Below are positions 63,123 to 64,000 of a stretch of DNA of 64,000 nucleotides, one piece after another (positions within the stretch are counted from its first letter, which is position 1; every line of letters begins with the position of its first letter). The DNA is from Lachnospiraceae bacterium (GTDB lineage Bacteria; Bacillota; Clostridia; Lachnospirales; Lachnospiraceae): NCBI GenBank assembly GCA_902381685.1, contig LR698958.1, positions 1,117,672-1,181,671 of the forward strand. Direction: 5' to 3'. The notes below the pieces were generated by a model. That model was not told the origin of the DNA, made no database searches, and saw nothing but the letters and a program-made list of their open reading frames with translations. The translations under genes and the position numbers were made by a program.

Positions 63123-64000
63123 CTACAGCAGTCTCTGTATATCGTTAAACAAAACAAAAATCATCAAACCAAAAAGTAATATCAGTCCGGCAAAATGCAC
63201 CATTCCTTCCTTTTCCGGCGGAACACGTTTCCCACGTATTGCCTCGACAAACAGGAAAACTAACCTTCCTCCGTCCAACGCCGGCAGCGGAAGTAAATTC
63301 ATTACTCCGAGGTTTGCCGAAAGTAAAATGGATAAATTAATCAGAGAAAAGATTACGGAAGAAACTCCGTATGCTTTATTTGTCTCATACGCATCGCCAA
63401 CCACATCAACAATCCCTACAGGGCCTGATAACTGATCCATTCCAATTTTCCCTGTAACCAACATTTTCAAACTTTCAAGCGTCGTTTCAATCCAGTATTC
63501 CACCTCATACAGTCCATACTGTAATGCCGTAAAAGCGTTTGCCTTTTTATACTTCGCCTGCGTAATACCGATTAAATACTGTCCCTGTTCATTCTTTTGG
63601 GGCGTCAATACAGATTCATATGTTTTTCCGTCACGCTTATATTCAAGAGTAACCTTTTCTCCCTGATGAAACTGATTGTAAACGGAAATCTCTCTGAATA
63701 AATGAATATTTTTCCCATTGATTTCCGTTATCACATCACCTTTTTGCAATCCCGCTTCCTGCGCTGCCGAGTTCGGAACAATACCTCCTATTTCCGATTT
63801 GTCATATCCAACCCATGCAACAACAATCACGGATAAAATAAACGCTAAAATAAAGTTAAAAATCGGACCGGCTGCAATGACCGAAATTCTCGCCCATACA
63901 GATTTATTATTAAAACTTTTCTCGTCTGTATTTTCAACATCGTCTTCTCCCATCATACATGCTCCGCCTATGGGCAGCAGTTTAATGGAATATTTTGTCT
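63123..64000 (-). CDS. rseP: RseP-type site-2 metalloprotease, C-terminal part (cut by window edge)
   Basis: Intramembrane zinc protease acting on cleaved membrane anti-sigma factors and signal-peptide remnants. The frame is open to the right edge; the first visible residues read TKYSIKLLPIGGACMMGEDD, the segment following the HExxH helix, which lies outside the window. Next come SVWARISVIAAGPIFNFILAFILS, a PDZ domain (about 57-125 of the visible part, GGIVPNSAAQEAGLQKGDVITEING), and the last membrane helices with NLLPLPALDGGRL, whose Asp is a zinc ligand. In Firmicutes it usually lies in the dxr-rseP-ispG group. Confidence 0.94.
   Translation of the reverse strand, partial: TKYSIKLLPIGGACMMGEDDVENTDEKSFNNKSVWARISVIAAGPIFNFILAFILSVIVVAWVGYDKSEIGGIVPNSAAQEAGLQKGDVITEINGKNIHLFREISVYNQFHQGEKVTLEYKRDGKTYESVLTPQKNEQGQYLIGITQAKYKKANAFTALQYGLYEVEYWIETTLESLKMLVTGKIGMDQLSGPVGIVDVVGDAYETNKAYGVSSVIFSLINLSILLSANLGVMNLLPLPALDGGRLVFLFVEAIRGKRVPPEKEGMVHFAGLILLFGLMIFVLFNDIQRLL

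Overview
The window is a low-GC, densely coded stretch of a Firmicutes chromosome. The gene families point to the Lachnospiraceae (anaerobic gut Clostridia): a ylxM-ffh-rpsP-khpA-rimM-trmD-rplS-rbgA-lepB-rnhB run, LuxS, a GlcT-controlled PTS operon, DUF5716/DUF5717-type genes, a high-cysteine 'chorion-class' protein, split ThrE-like exporters, and cell-wall proteins whose sorting signals are TG-type rather than LPXTG. This is inferred from families; the genus cannot be fixed from sequence reading alone. No tRNA, rRNA, CRISPR array, insertion sequence or phage gene was seen.

Layout. 1-5740: translation, secretion and ribosome-assembly operon on the minus strand, read from a TTGACA-N17-TATTAT promoter; rnhB is cut by the left edge. 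5759-7853: intracellular subtilase, a tiny Cys/Gly-rich protein behind a SigK-like promoter, and cutC. 7947-12952: PTS operon glcT-ptsH-ptsI-EIIA-EIIBC with a RAT/terminator leader. 13015-17581: a 46-aa small protein, a pair of unknown Met-rich proteins, a TruA homologue with Glu in place of the catalytic Asp, a patatin-like lipase and a YkpA-type ABC-F ATPase. 17633-20008: TPR-DUF4037 protein. 20180-24594: overlapping yfhO-gtrA-csbB-type glycosyltransferase genes plus a PIG-L deacetylase lipoprotein, a likely cell-envelope glycosylation system. 24625-31318: trpS, a histidine phosphatase, luxS, an operon of sugar-binding lipoprotein, catalytically degenerate GH13 protein, TraX and DUF5662, and a DUF1292 protein. 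31371-35888: large secreted, wall-anchored GH2 beta-galactosidase. 36105-45720: helicase, gltX, two split ThrE-like exporter pairs flanking an aminotransferase, and purCB. 45903-51168: three-gene DUF5717/DUF5716/TPR cluster of unknown function. 51299-53398: CobD/HisC-like PLP enzyme and a Ca/Na antiporter. 53513-61285: Bce-type antimicrobial-peptide module (response regulator, histidine kinase, ABC transporter) interrupted by a 1018-aa isopeptide-domain adhesin. 61286-61800: non-coding-looking island with a strong promoter, mini-ORFs and hairpins. 61801-64000: SpoIID/peptidoglycan-binding (SleC-like) protein and the 3' part of rseP.

The strongest candidates for undescribed biology are the four-gene glycosylation-deacetylation operon, the adhesin inside the Bce module (with a BceR-type box in front of bceA), the DUF5716/5717 cluster, and several 'broken active site' proteins kept as intact ORFs (GH13 homologue, TruA Glu55, HPr Arg46). 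For many genes the longest reading frame begins inside the Shine-Dalgarno sequence; starts were moved to the codon properly spaced from it.
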